Source: Leucaena leucocephala (Eukaryota; Streptophyta; Magnoliopsida; Fabales; Fabaceae). From it: a stretch of 64,000 nt of DNA. The notes under the pieces were generated by a model. The model ran no database searches and was not told the DNA's origin. It worked only from the letters and a program-made list of their open reading frames with translations. Positions 34,401-46,440 of this stretch are shown in pieces (position 1 is the first letter of the stretch; each line of letters begins with the position of its first letter). The stretch spans positions 4,517,501 to 4,581,500 of the forward strand of contig CM073558.1 of NCBI GenBank assembly GCA_037074615.1, in the 5' to 3' direction. Position numbers and translations under genes: made by a program.

Positions 34401-37400
34401 TTGCAGAAACGGCCAATAGAGTTCCATCCTTGTTGAAACGAATGCGCGGGCTTGCCTAGAAATCATATAAGGCAGTTATAAGCAACTACCATTTCCAAGA
34501 GATTATCTCCCCAGTTTGCAATAAATGAATGAAACTTACTGGAAGGCCTCCATCAGCATCAATAGTCATCAAAAGTTGAACATTGTCCATGTCCCAGAAT
34601 TTAATGGAGAAATCATCGCCAGCAGCCAAATATCGATTTTTTGTTGTATCAAATTGCACAACACCCAAAGATCGCTTGCGGAATCCTAGATAAGTCCTTT
34701 TGACTGCTCCTTCACTTTCATTCCACTCGACAATAGAGGACTCACCATCTTTGCTTGTCCCACATGAAAAAAGTCTGTAATATACATAAACAAAATCCAA
34801 ATGTTTGAACAGGAAAGTGATGAAAATAGATATCTTAGTCGATCATACAAGAAATAGAACAGGACAAGTAGGCATCGTTGAGAATATTGACCTTGTACCA
34901 TCAGCACTGTAAGCCATCGTTGTGCACCAACGACCAGGAGCATCATAATCAACACGAGATCCCAAATTGTCGTACAACCAAGCTTTTATCTTTCCATCTA
35001 ATGCTGTTGAAAATATGAACTAGAAAAAGAAAGCACGTAGTATCAGAAAGATTCAAGAACTTTTCTTTAGGCTGATCATTTAGGATAACAAGGATTTACA
35101 AAAACCTCCATGTCTTGCACCTGAATGTTTTCTTTATAATGAGGGCAGACACTATAAACTGGAGCCTCATGACCTTCAAAAGTATATTGTTTTGCACCCG
35201 TGGCAGCATCCCACACCTTGAAGTACCAAAATTAGTAAGAAACATTTAACAAATTACCCATTTGAGAAAATCACGCCGTGCCTTGGAAAACTTACCTTAA
35301 TGGTCTTATCATCACCACATGTTATGACGCAGAGTTGCTTATTAGGGTGTGAAAATGCCAGATCATTTACTCCACCAACATGAGCATCAATCTAGAAAAA
35401 AATAAATAAATAAAAGAAACCAATGCATAATTAGAATCAAAATGATGTTCCAGTTTTTATATTTCTACAAATATTTTGTACATTACCTCCAGGTGCTGTC
35501 GTACATCATCCCCACTGTGGTAAGAGTATATTTGAACAATGTGCCTTGAGTAAGCAACTCCTGTTTATTTAGAAGTTGTTTACAAAAAATATTAGATATT
35601 GGCCTAGCTGAATTCTCAACTAAATCAATTCAAACAAATTCAACTCACCAAACAAGGCACCATCGGGACTCCAGATAACACGGTTGACAGAAACACTGGG
35701 ATCTTTGACAAGAGCAGCCTAAATTAAATGAATGATTAGTTTTCTTTTCAGACATAATAATATTACGAGTTACAGTATTTGGACAACACAGCATGGTAAA
35801 AATTGAATACTTCTGAGAAAAAACAACCTGCAGTGGCATTGAACAGGCACTAAGATCCCACACTTTGAAATTTTTCAACACAAGTCGCTCACGTGAACCT
35901 ACTTCCCACAATGCTATGTCCCCCATATTAGTACCAACTGACATAATCGTGTCAAGAAAAACAGTCAATTGCTAATATGAATAAGAATAATAAAGATCGC
36001 TTTCAACAATAAAGTTAATAAAACCATTGAAAGGCTTTAGAATAGCAGCATACCAAGAAGCAGGGTCTGTTGTACTGGATGAAAGTCCATGCTCATGGGA
36101 GATGAACCCTGATTGAGTGTTCTTGTGACAGTCTTTGGTATATCATCAGGTGCAATAAAAGCCTGACCATGTCCATGACCTGGGAATGCTGCTGGCAACA
36201 CATTAACAGGTAGATTCAACTGCAAAAACAAGATTATGATATCAGAATTCTGAAGGACAAACCTATACTTTCAATCATCAGTTAAAAAATGTCATAGCGA
36301 GTATTTCAAGACCATGCACAAGTAAGCGGGAGAAGCTTACCTCATCTGAAATCCCCATGGGCCTTGTCCTCTTAGAAACATGATCAGAATCTCCAGATGG
36401 GTAGTCAGCAGAAGGGTTTGTTGGAGTCCTAGGGTGCTTCAAAACAGCTTTACAAGACAATGAACCACATCCAAAGTCAAAGGTCAACCCAAATATATCC
36501 AAGAAGATCTTAGGACAGCTACATATGAAGACTTTTGAGAGAAGAAAACAAAAGAATGAACTACCAGGAATCGATGGAGCACCAAGACCTATAGCTCCTC
36601 CTCCAGATACTGCAGCATGAGCTACGGTAGTTGGATTTGACATCCAACCCGCTAGAGGTGTTGGCACAGGTGCCGGAGTAGGTTGAAAAGGCTGTACACA
36701 TAAGGCATCAATACAAAATTGCAAACTTAGTAAAAAAACAAATGAAGAGATACATGTTGCAGTGCCTATAACACCAAATTAAGGTAGACAATCAGTTTTA
36801 CGACCCACCCCATGTGCACCAAGAGGAGGAAATCCGCCAGCTTTTGGTAAGGCTCCAATTAATGGATTATTAGCAGGTGATGGAGCCCGTGCACCATTTG
36901 GCTGTCCACATGAATGGTCCACAAAAAGAGTTTTTATATCTGGATTTGGCCGTGGATTCTTACAAAGTTGGTGCTGCCAATTCAAGCTGCAACCCAAATT
37001 TTATCACAAGTATTAAAATTTAACTTAATCAGTAGCTGTCTACAATGATAAAGCAGAAGTGGTAGCTCTGCTGTAAAACAATTATTGATCATTAATGAAA
37101 GTTTCGCTGCGCATCCAAGCACATTGTCCAGGATCAATAGCATTCGATGGCATGAACTTTATCATGGATGAAAATTACATACGAGCTTATTGGCATAAGA
37201 TATAACCCAAGTATACATCAATGCACACAAAAATTATACGTCAGCAGATGAAGCTCATTTGATATCTAATTAAGGTACAAGATACAATATAATCAACTTT
37301 GCCAAGTATACTAAAACTATATCTCATATGCAGCATGTAACTATTTTGATTTGAGTGATATGGCATGTTTACAAGACATACCTCTGATTGATGAGAGTTC

Positions 37401-38203
37401 GTAACCGTGAGTTTTTAAGGTTGGGAAATTGCAACTTGTCACGGAATAAGGGATTCGCTTCAATCAGCTTTTTGAGTTCAACTAACATAATTGCTCTTGC
37501 AGATTTCGTGTCACCATACTTGGACAGTTGTTCATTTTCCCTACCATATCAGAAACTTAATGAGCATCTGACGAACTTCTACACTGCAACCATATACTGA
37601 AGTTTATATATTCATACCTAAAATTCTCCAGTGTCAAAAGCTGTGTGATTTCCTTAAACAAATCTTCATTAAACGTGGCAAAGACTTTCAAATCCTTCAC
37701 TAATATTTCTACAGCCTTGGACCTATCATGCCTATCGAAATTTAACAAACAGGTTAACCAAAGTTTTATATACTAGAATGTTGACAGTAAGCAGAATCAA
37801 ATGTGAAACCAGTGAGCTTACTTATCTAATGCCTCAAGGTATTTTTGCTTTCTTATCTCAAAAAATATCTTCATGGAGTAGCGATTATCATCTACTTTGG
37901 TGAAACCAGAGAGGTATCTTTCAACCTCATCCCAATTGCCATTATGCACTTCATCCTCAAAATATTTCATGTTAAAGAAAAACCCAGACTCCTGCTCAAG
38001 CCTATTAATTTTCATTTCACAAAAAAGGAGAAAATTAATTAATGCAACTAAAATAAAGCCAATAGTGAAAAATGTACAAAAATTTTAATAACAAATAAGA
38101 AACAAAAATGGCACAAGCCCCACTTGTGAACAGTTTCTTTGAACTTTTCCTCATCCAGAAACTGCAAGATCAAGAACACCAGTTCTCTGCTAAGAGACGA
38201 CAT
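31483..38203 (-). CDS. TPR1: TOPLESS/TPR1-type transcriptional co-repressor, 25 coding exons
   Basis: A nuclear Groucho/Tup1-type co-repressor that EAR-motif proteins (Aux/IAA, JAZ-NINJA, BZR1 and others) recruit to silence genes. Exons: 38203-38124, 38001-37822, 37731-37618, 37540-37382, 36986-36809, 36691-36565, 36447-36341, 36219-36054, 35937-35828, 35718-35649, 35560-35487, 35391-35296, 35216-35121, 35019-34892, 34774-34540, 34455-34294, 34219-34127, 33919-33773, 33676-33566, 33462-33283, 33205-33077, 32995-32900, 32778-32590, 32512-32346, 31687-31483. Total 1,132 aa (Arabidopsis TPL 1,131). It starts MSSLSRELVFLILQFLDEEK (LisH), then CTLH (about residues 34-92). A proline-rich linker includes PFQPTPAPVPTPLAGW and KRTRPMGISDE. 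Two WD40 propellers follow, and the end is SSDQAQR. The wording fits the TPL/TPR1/TPR4 clade; TPL versus TPR1 is not resolved by sequence alone. No defects were seen. The last intron carries a LINE scrap. Confidence 0.97.
31765..31950 (-). mobile_element. LINE 3'-end fragment in the last TOPLESS intron
   Basis: Inside the 658-bp last intron (31688-32345). After 'caacaag' it reads 'ggatcagctatatagatcacatgacgccattgt' and 'ttggtcttcttctgcctctttttagtgga', parallel to the element at 24819-25736. Sense strand is minus, as in the other three copies. It is decayed but recognisable. Confidence 0.65.
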
Positions 38204-38261
38204 CGTCACTGTCTCACCTCCCGATTAGATACGCACTAAAATGAGCACTAATAGACTAGAT

Positions 38262-38766
38262 CTGCAAATTTTTGAAAAGGGGCAAAAAAGAAAGTAGATT
38301 AATAACACAACGGTTAGCTACGAATGGCTTAAAAATCACCGAAATAATAAAACACAAATAATTAAAATCCCTACCTAGAACGAAATCATTTAACCAGCCG
38401 CAGCTTTTCATTTAAAGATAAACTACCATTTTTGTCAAATTAACTAAACCAAACCGATGTGGGTAGTGAAATCCGCTTGAGGGGAAGAGATGGGGGGAAA
38501 TATGAAAACAATTTGACTCTATCCTAAACGATCAAAGCGGGTCAAGAAAGCATCTTTAATCCATATGGGAATCGAAGATGCAAGAGAGAAAAAAAAAAGT
38601 GTACAAGGAAAATAAAATAAAGGCAAAGGCAAAGAAAGAAAGAAAGAAAAAGTTGGCAAAAAATAATAAAACTAAAATACCCAGAAAAGCTAAAGACTTT
38701 AAAGCAACAGATTCGACAATATGAGAGAGAAAGTGTGTGTCTGTGTGCCCTGAGAAATTCTCTCAC
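38262..38766 (-). other. Probable 5' UTR intron of the TOPLESS gene
   Basis: Read on the minus strand, a GTGAGAG donor begins at 38766 and a tttgcag acceptor ends at 38262, leaving 58 nt of leader before the ATG at 38203. Length is 505 nt. Inferred from splice motifs; transcript data would decide. Confidence 0.55.
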
Positions 38767-38960
38767 CTTTGAAACCCAGCAATCGGCAACACCTGGGACT
38801 GGGAGGAAGAAGGGTTTGGAATATTGAAAGGAACAAACAGACCAGAAGAAGAAGGAGAAGGAGAGAGTTTAGGTGAAAACTCTCTCTCTCTCTCTTATCT
38901 TTCTCTCTCCTCAGCTGGGACTTTCTCTCTCCTCAGCTGGACTATTACATGTTCTTTAAC
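38767..38960 (-). promoter_or_regulatory. CT/GA-rich TOPLESS leader with a short tandem duplication
   Basis: On the plus strand a (CT)n run begins at about 38880. Two consecutive copies of 'tttctctctcctcagctgg' (about 38899-38940) follow. Read on the gene strand these are GA-rich, as often seen near plant transcription starts. The exact start site is unknown. Confidence 0.45.
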
Positions 38961-39711
38961 TTCTCGCACCACAAAGCAACTTCTCTCTAGAAATGCTTAT
39001 ATGTAAGGACAGTTGAGCTAGCAGGAAGGGGTGTTTTTTATATGGGAGGCGACAGATAGGAGAAGATAAGTTATTCTGCTTATCGATGATATGTGCTCTT
39101 GATAAATGATACGTTGCAGGTGAAAGAGATGACCTATATGATAAGTGCAATGACACATGGGGCCCACTAAGCCGGGTTCAATTCGTCTTTTAAATCGGCT
39201 CGAAATCTGGAGCTGCCAGTTGTCTTTCAACTTGGACAAAAAATATGTAGGGAACTTGGGATAATGTGGGAAATAGCCGAAGTTCATCAATTTTTCTTAC
39301 CAAAAAAAATTATGCTCCAGAAAATTGCAGTAAGTCTATGTTTGAACTACAGCTCTAATTTCTCTGAGGTCAAACAAAATTATTATACTTTTAAAATAAA
39401 TATAAATTTTAGTATAACATGTGATGATGGCAAGTTTCTTTTTTTTTAAATTCATGCCAAAAATTAAAAAAATATATATAACTTTTTTAATTTAAAAATC
39501 CCTTGAGAGTATTTTGACTTCGTAGGTATGACTTTAAGCCTGCTTAGATCCTTTGTATTTTTAAAAGGAAATCGGTATATCATATATTTAAAGAAAGATA
39601 AATTAGGAATGTGAGACTAATATTAAAAATTATCATTTTTTATCTCTTTTGATCTTTTCTGTGAAGTCCTTGAAGGGAAAATTGTTTATCTTTTTCTTAT
39701 AATTACTATAT
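38961..39711. other. TOPLESS upstream flank
   Basis: Moderately AT-rich. It contains GGGCCCA (about 39160), which includes a site II-like TGGGCC. No gene was recognised. Confidence 0.35.
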
Positions 39712-40275
39712 GCCTGTTTGGAACTATAAAAACTATAATTTTACAAGTCTTTAAGTAAAATTTAAATTTAAAAAAAATTAAAACAAACAATCATATTTGT
39801 TCAAACTGACTTTTAGAATAAATTATAATTTAAAATCAATATTCTAGATAAACTGATTAGAATAAGTTATAAAATAGTAAAAGAGCTTATGAACTAACCA
39901 ATTACTATATTACCCCTATTTTTTCTTACACCCTTTCTCTTATCTCCTATTTTTTCTTATACCCTCTCTCCTTTTTCCTACTTTTTCTTACACCCTCTCT
40001 ACTCTATCATAATTTTTCTTACACCCTCTCTCCTCTCTTTTCTTACACAATCTCTCTTCTCTCATCTCATCTCTTATTTCTCCTCATTTAATACTCATAC
40101 ATTTTTTCATAATTTACTAATAATAAAAATACTTATAGAAATAACTATCCAAACACTTATTTATTCAAAACTATTTTTTTTATAAGCTATTATCCAAAAG
40201 CTATTTTCTATAAGCTACTCAAAAGCCTTTTTTTTCATAAATCAGTTTTTAAAATCCTATCTAAACGGCCCTATA
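39712..40275 (+). repeat. Polypyrimidine-core repeat P, copy 2 (best preserved)
   Basis: Starts 'gcctgtttggaactataa', ends 'cctatctaaacggccc'. Read inward, the ends are weakly complementary (gcctgttt against gggccgttt). The middle has 'agtaaaagagcttatgaacta' and then repeated 'ttttcttacaccctctctcc' units. Nothing codes. It is probably a non-autonomous DNA transposon. The exact target-site duplication is unclear. Confidence 0.7.
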
Positions 40276-41625
40276 TAGAATATTTATTACATTTTTCTTA
40301 TCCTCTCTTTATTGATCAATATTGATTTATTTTTCCAAAGTTACACTAGGAGTTTAAATAAAGATAAAATTAAAAAATTAATTATTTTTAAACATAGTTA
40401 ATAAGTTTACAAACGATAATGCTAGAATTGCTATAATTTTCAATGAGTTAATCTTTAAGTGATAATGTTATAAATATTACATTATAAAAAGGATTTATGT
40501 ATTATTATAATAAAATTACTTTAAATCCAAACTTGGCACGAGGAGTCTTCTTTAGTGGAGAAGAGAAGCATATAATAATTGTTTAGTGTGTGTCGTGGAT
40601 GTACATTTAAGTATTTAATAATACAAAGATGAATCCTATGGTTAAAAAGTAGAAAGTAGTAAGAAAATGAATATATTATATTCTTTCTATTTTGAATTCC
40701 AATTAGACGTGGGCCCCACTTACCTGTACAAATTTGTTGTAATTATTAAATTTTAACTGCTGATCACGTTAAAATATAAAATATTAAATAAATTAAATAA
40801 TTATAATAAATTTTTATAAAATATATAATAATATTAATTTATAAATTAGATAAATTAATATAAAAGATAATAAATATTAAAAATAAAATAAAAAATAAAA
40901 TAATATCTAGTATTATAATATTATTTAATATTAAAGTACTAAATGTAATTAAGGAATAATGTCAGTTATATTGGGTAGATAAAAAGAATAATAGTAAGAT
41001 GTCAAATATATAATAAATAAAATTATAGTACTACATATTATTAAAAAATACTATTATAATATTAGATATATTATAAATAAAATTAAAATATTAGATAGTA
41101 TTATTTAAAAATGATATATGAATACTTGATACTAATTTACCAGAAATCCTATAATTAAAATGAAGATGGAAAAGGTTGAGTATAGTAATTAAATTGAATT
41201 GCGGGCATTACAATGAGTAGGAAGCTGTATTGCATTGTGGCCAAATTATGGCCATTATTATTACTTGAAAGCTATGGAAATAATATTTCTATTCGGTACG
41301 GTAATTGCCGAGAAAGTGATATTTATGAAGCCTACGATTCCCCTAGGAAACGACAAAATTTATAGGGCCTAGCCCCCCCAAAGAGTTTGTCCCCAGATTT
41401 AGGGAAATATTACGGACGATGCCATTACGGTGAATTGTGACCCCTGACATCCCCAAGATGCCGTACGTTTGTTTCCTGTCAAACTGATCGTTTCCTTCAA
41501 ATAAAGGGTTGGAACATAATTATTGAAAGAAAAGAAAAGTAAAGGAAAAGAATAAAAAACTATCAACTGAAATAGATGTTTGTTTGACAGAAAAATAGAA
41601 TGGTTTGATAAAAAATTTATATTTA
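40276..41625. other. AT-rich gene-free stretch with one GC-richer island
   Basis: Mostly AT-rich with no recognisable elements. Positions 41270-41520 are clearly less AT-rich, with a C run near 41375, but hold no open frame or known motif. Confidence 0.4.
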
Positions 41626-42095
41626 GGGTCTATTTAAATTAGTTTTTAAAAAATAAATTTTAAAAAAAATAAATTTTAAGGAGAATAGATTTTAAAAATA
41701 GAGATATTTAAATAATTAATAGTAGAATTACTTTTTATATTGATAAATTACCAAAAAAGGTATGATTTAATTAAAGTATGAGATAGGGGAGAGAAAAAAT
41801 ATGAGAGATGAGATAGTGTAGAGAAGAAAGAGGAAATAGGAGATAGGATGAAGGAGATAGAGGAGAGATAAGAGAATGTATAAAAAAAGTAAGGGTAAAA
41901 TAGTAATTAGATAGTTCATAAACTCTTTTACTATTCTAAAAGTTATTTTCAATACCTTATTCAAAATCATGGTTTCAAACTATAGTTTTGGCCAAAATCA
42001 ATTCTTGACAAAAATTATTGCTTGTATGAAATTTTCCCAAACTAAGATTTTAGCTAAAATTGATTCCTAAAAGTTATCGTCAAACAGGCACTTAG
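41626..42095 (-). repeat. Repeat P, copy 3
   Basis: Inverse orientation to copy 2. It starts 'gggtctatttaaattag'. The purine core is at 41780-41890 ('gagagatgagatag', 'ggagagataagaga'), followed by 'tagttcataaactctttta', the complement of the diagnostic 'agtaaaagag-ttatgaact' of copy 2. It ends 'gtcaaacaggcact'. Confidence 0.7.
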
Positions 42096-42250
42096 TTAAT
42101 TTAAAATAATAAAAAATTAGGTAAAAATATAAAATGAGTATTTATTAATTATAAATAAATAAATAAAAATAATACATGATATTATATATATTATTAAATA
42201 TTATATAATAATTTTATAAATATTAATTGATATATATATATGGAATTAAT

Positions 42251-42938
42251 AAAAAAAGATAATAAAAGATTTTTTTAAAATTTAAAAGGATAAAAAATCC
42301 CTCTAAATTTCAAAAAGTATATATTAAGTCTCCTGTATAATATATTTTTTATAAATTTATAATAAAAGATAAAACTATATATTAGTCATTTGTAACTTTT
42401 ATAATGAGATTTATAATTTTAATAATAATTTTAATAATTTTAGTTAAAATATTTATAACTCTAAAATTACAATTAACTATTTTTAAATTTATAACTTTAA
42501 TAATAATTTTTATAATTCTCTATAAAATATTTATAAATAAGAGATTGAAACAAAGTGCTTTTGGGAGAATTGTAAACCCAAAATAACAAAAAAATAATAA
42601 AAAACTATTACAGAAATTGTAAATTTAAAAATAATTTGTTCTAATTTCATATTTATAAATGTTATATAGAGAGTTATAAAAACTGTTATAGAAGTTACAA
42701 ATCTAAAAACAGTCAGTGACAATTTTAAAATTATAAATATTTTAGCTGAAATTATTAAAACTATTACTGAAATTATAAATTTAATTGTATGAGTTGTAAA
42801 TAATTAAAAGATAATTTTGTTTTTTACTCTAAATTTATAAAGGATAAATTAGATAGAAAACTCAATTTATCTTTTTTAAAATTTAGAAAATTTTTTATCC
42901 TTTTAAATTTTAAAAAATATTTTATTATCTTTTTCTTT
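42251..42938. mobile_element. Foldback MITE with about 300-bp arms
   Basis: The left arm (about 42251-42555) and right arm (about 42635-42938) are inverted copies of each other around an 80-bp loop. The outermost shared string is 'gataataaaa' then 'aaaatttaaaaggataaaaaat'. The inner arms share 'taaaatatttataa', 'ataactct' and 'gaaacaaa' (or 'gaacaaa'). By eye the inner 145 bases agree at around 75-80%. It has no coding capacity. Transcription from either side would give a long hairpin, the usual structure of young MITE-derived siRNA or miRNA precursors; that role is inference only. Confidence 0.75.
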
Positions 42939-44534
42939 AAAAAAAATAAAAGATCGATTGTCTTTAACCCGATTCCATTGGTATAAACCAAATCTAAAAC
43001 AAAAAAATAAAATAAAACTTTAGTCACCAAATTTCTTCTATCTTATCTCTTATCTCTTATCTCTTCACTCTTTCCTCTCACTTAACAATAGTCACCGTCT
43101 TCTCCCTCTCCACTACTAGCCCCTCCTCTTCCTCTCTAATCTCATTTTGCGGGAGTTAAGAAGCTTCAACATTGCCGTAGCCACTATTTAGAATTTAGAA
43201 GTGTTGTTGTTGTTGCTGTCACCACCATTTAGAACTCAAAATCGTTGCTCATCATCGTCATTGTCGCCGTTGCTGTCTTCTCAACGTCTCATGCTTCTAG
43301 CTTTGAGATCATCTTGTCACTATTATCTTAGTCATTACCTCTATTTCTCAAATTCATTATTCTCCAGCTATCAGGCACATTGCCTTAGATCTATTTAGGG
43401 GCATAGGGATCCTACCAAAATAGGTGGGATCCCATTTTCTTTTATGCATTGGAAAATCATCTTCGCCCAGAAATTGTTCTCACCTCTTCTTCCCAACTAA
43501 ACGGGCGCTGCCAGTAGAAAATCCAGATTTTCCATTTCCCTCCATACATTTGTAGCCAACCAAACAGGCCCTTAGAGTTTCATCATTATGGAATCGTAAA
43601 TGAGATAAACAGTTTTAAAAACTTAAAAAAAATGAGAGAGAGAAATTCTAAAAAATAATAGATTTTAAATCAGATTTATGAACAATAATATATATAATAT
43701 TAACAACGTAAAATTTTGTTTTGGCATTTACTTTTTTTTTAGAATTTTTTTATCATCTTCTCTTTAAAATTCTCTTTATATTAACTATATATATAAGGCA
43801 AAGTTTTTACCATTTGTTTAATCCTAATTATAGAATAAAGATATATTATTAGATTCTTTTTCAATATTATCCCTCCATAAGTTGTGGGCAAACTTTTAAT
43901 TTCTACATGCATTTGATTGTGGTCATTATGTACTAGAATTCAACCTAGGTTGATTGGTAAATGTCATATCGGTGTATGCTGGTGAATTAAAAGTTTTAGA
44001 CAGAATTTTATATTTTTCTTTTTTTTTTTATAAAGCTAAACTAATATCATTTTGAGTTAATATATATATAATTTATGCATGATTATTTCATTTGCTCCTA
44101 AATTAATACTTATTTATATTTGAATATTATTTTTTTAGAATCAAATTTAAATATTTTATATTTATAATATTTTAATTATTACCGTGTTTGCTTCATTCTA
44201 GACGATAATTGAACCACTCATCCCTAAATGACTACCTCAATTATTTCAATAATAATGTCAATTATCAGCAAAGATTATATCTAATAAAATAAATTAATTT
44301 TTCATGATAAATTAAAATTTATATTTTTTCTCTAAGAGGCATCTATATTTAGTATTTAATAGTTTTTTAAATAGAATTATCTCTGAATACATATATTTAA
44401 AAAAATCAATTTTTAGAACCTTAATAGTCATTAATTTAAGCAAAAGAAAAAATTAAAAAGTCCCACATTTTTTTATCAATTTAAAAACAATAACTACCAC
44501 TTTTTACAATAACTAAAAGAAAAAGGATAATTTA
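42939..44534. other. Gene-free stretch with a pyrimidine-rich block
   Basis: Positions 43030-43400 are unusually GC-rich for the area, with TCTTATCTC repeats and GTTGTTGTTGCTGTC-type triplets. The open frame at 43201-43398 lacks any recognisable motif. Positions 43500-43575 end in 'caaccaaacaggcccttagag', a MITE-like terminus. The remainder is AT-rich. Confidence 0.4.
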
Positions 44535-45000
44535 CGTATTTGAATAAAAATTTAAAAAATAATTTATAAATAAAAATTTTTAGATAATTTTTATAAAATG
44601 ACTTTTAAAAAAATTTATAAAAAAAATAGTTATGAATAAATAAATATTTAGATAGTTATTATTATAATAATTTTTATAATTAAAAAATTATTATAAAAGA
44701 TATAATTTTATTAAAAATATGAGAGAAGAGATAAAGTTGAAAAGAGAGGAGTGAGAAAAGAGATGATAAGATGGAGAAAATATATGAGAAAAAGTATAAA
44801 AAAGAGAGAATAAAAGAAAGAGGGTGGAGAAGGAAAGAGAGGAGATAGTATATAAAAAAATTAAAGATAAAATAGTAATTTAGTATACTATAAATTTTTT
44901 TACTATTTTAAAAATTAGTCTAAATAACTTATTAAAATTTTTAATTTTAAATTATAATTTTATTAAAAAATACTGATTTTATATTTTTCCAAACACACCC
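44535..45000 (-). repeat. Repeat P, copy 4
   Basis: A purine core at 44720-44850 ('gagagaagagataaag', 'gagaggagtgagaaaag') is followed by 'aaatagtaattt-gta-actataaa-tttttttact'. It ends 'ttccaaacacaccccc'. Orientation is inverse to copy 2. Confidence 0.65.
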
Positions 45001-45955
45001 CCAATTTTTTTTTTTTAAATCTATCTCGATACAGAAAGAGTAACGATAATAAAATCGGGCACTGAGTGGATAAAGCGAAATTGAAATAATTTTTAAAAAT
45101 TATATAGAAGGCGGAAAATGTGCGGTGTGAGATGTACTCTGTCTGGGTTGTTGTCGCTGTTAAGAGCGTACGTCTGCCGCTTGTTCTTTTCTCCACTTAG
45201 CCAATAATTAAATAAAGCTGTCTTGTAAGGATTTGGCAATTTTTTTTTTCCAAAATAAACAATTTGAGATTTTAACAACTTTGAATTTGAATTTTCAACC
45301 ATCATACTTCTTTTAAAAAGTCCACCTAATTTACCTGGTCAAACCAATCAATCTATGAATTTATTTTATAATTAGTCCAATCAATGATTTTGTTTTAATT
45401 GATTGAATTAAATTTTATATATTTTATTATTAAATTTAACATAATGTCATTTTAATTTTATAAAAAGAAAAAAAAGTAATATCTCATACGCATGTTTTAT
45501 ATAAATATTTTGTTAGAATTTTATATGAATATTATATTTATTTGTTATTATTTTTAAAATTTGTACGTGGATATTTTTATGAATTATAATTAAATTATAT
45601 TTATTTTAATCATAATTTATTTCACTTGTGATTTGAACTATTGACTATAATTTATTTTGAAAGAGAATAACGTGTGTTAACTGTTGAGTTTATAGCCTTG
45701 CCCTAGTTCAACCATCTAACTCACCTGGACCCTTATTTTTATATAAAAAATAACCTATAATTTATTTATAGTTTATTTTTAAAAAATCTATACTCTTATA
45801 ATTTGATCCATTATAAATATCCTTTCTCGAAATAAAAAAAGTGTAATTTTAATTTATCAAAATTCTTTCATCATCGTTTTAAATACCAGTACATTTTTAT
45901 AAATGAAATTTCAATTTAGACAGAACAAACTACAAAGACTTTATTTAATTTTTTA
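45001..45955. other. AT-rich gene-free stretch
   Basis: A short less AT-rich patch (45095-45210) has no recognisable gene. Otherwise featureless. Confidence 0.35.
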
Positions 45956-46440
45956 CCCAAAATAGTTAATTTTATTAATATTAAAAAAATAGTACAATCA
46001 CTAAAAGCCAAAGTCAAGAAATTACTCAAAAAACCTACAAATACAAACTATCCCACAAAAGCTCACCAAAATTAACCTAAGAATACAATCAGACAATATA
46101 AAGAAAACAATAAAATAAACTAACAATGAACACAAACAAGTCAAAACATAGCCATATGACTACTGAATAGCACCATCCACCTCAACCTATTCCATTCCTC
46201 TCAGCATTTTCTACTTTATTATACTGCTTAATATTCTGACTAACCTCATTAGTAGAATGGTTTACCTACTTCGATACCATTCTCCAAGATCAAAGCCAAT
46301 GGAAGGTGATGGCGTTTCCACCCACCTATATGACCACAACCCCCCTACCACAGTTTACAGCAATCCAATCTGCCGCCATATCCACCCTTTCTTGATACAA
46401 GGGTAACTTCAACATCACTCAAACCAGTCAATGTAAGATA
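45956..46440 (-). mobile_element. Possible 3' end of an L1-type LINE or other decayed gene
   Basis: A less AT-rich block in the desert. Read on the minus strand, one frame gives LPLYQERVDMAADWIAVNCG followed closely by a stop. This resembles the ADWLA-type end of the RNase H domain that closes some plant L1-like elements. The following T-rich sequence would be the 3' UTR. The match is short, so this is a weak call. Confidence 0.3.

Noticed and set aside
31483..38203. Several small WD-repeat genes
   Set aside because: All the short frames join through GT-AG introns with matching phases into one 1,132-aa TOPLESS protein.
41767..41970. 67-aa Leu/Ser-rich open frame, and a similar one at 63171-63425
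   Set aside because: Both are translations of the polypyrimidine core of repeat P.
42404..42586. 60-aa hydrophobic open frame that looks like a membrane peptide
   Set aside because: Arises from TTATAA-type repeats in the foldback arm. The mirrored arm gives a similar frame on the other strand.
43929..43990. tRNA- or SINE-like string 'caacctaggttgattggtaa'
   Set aside because: It resembles a polymerase III A box, but no B box or tRNA fold follows at the right distance.
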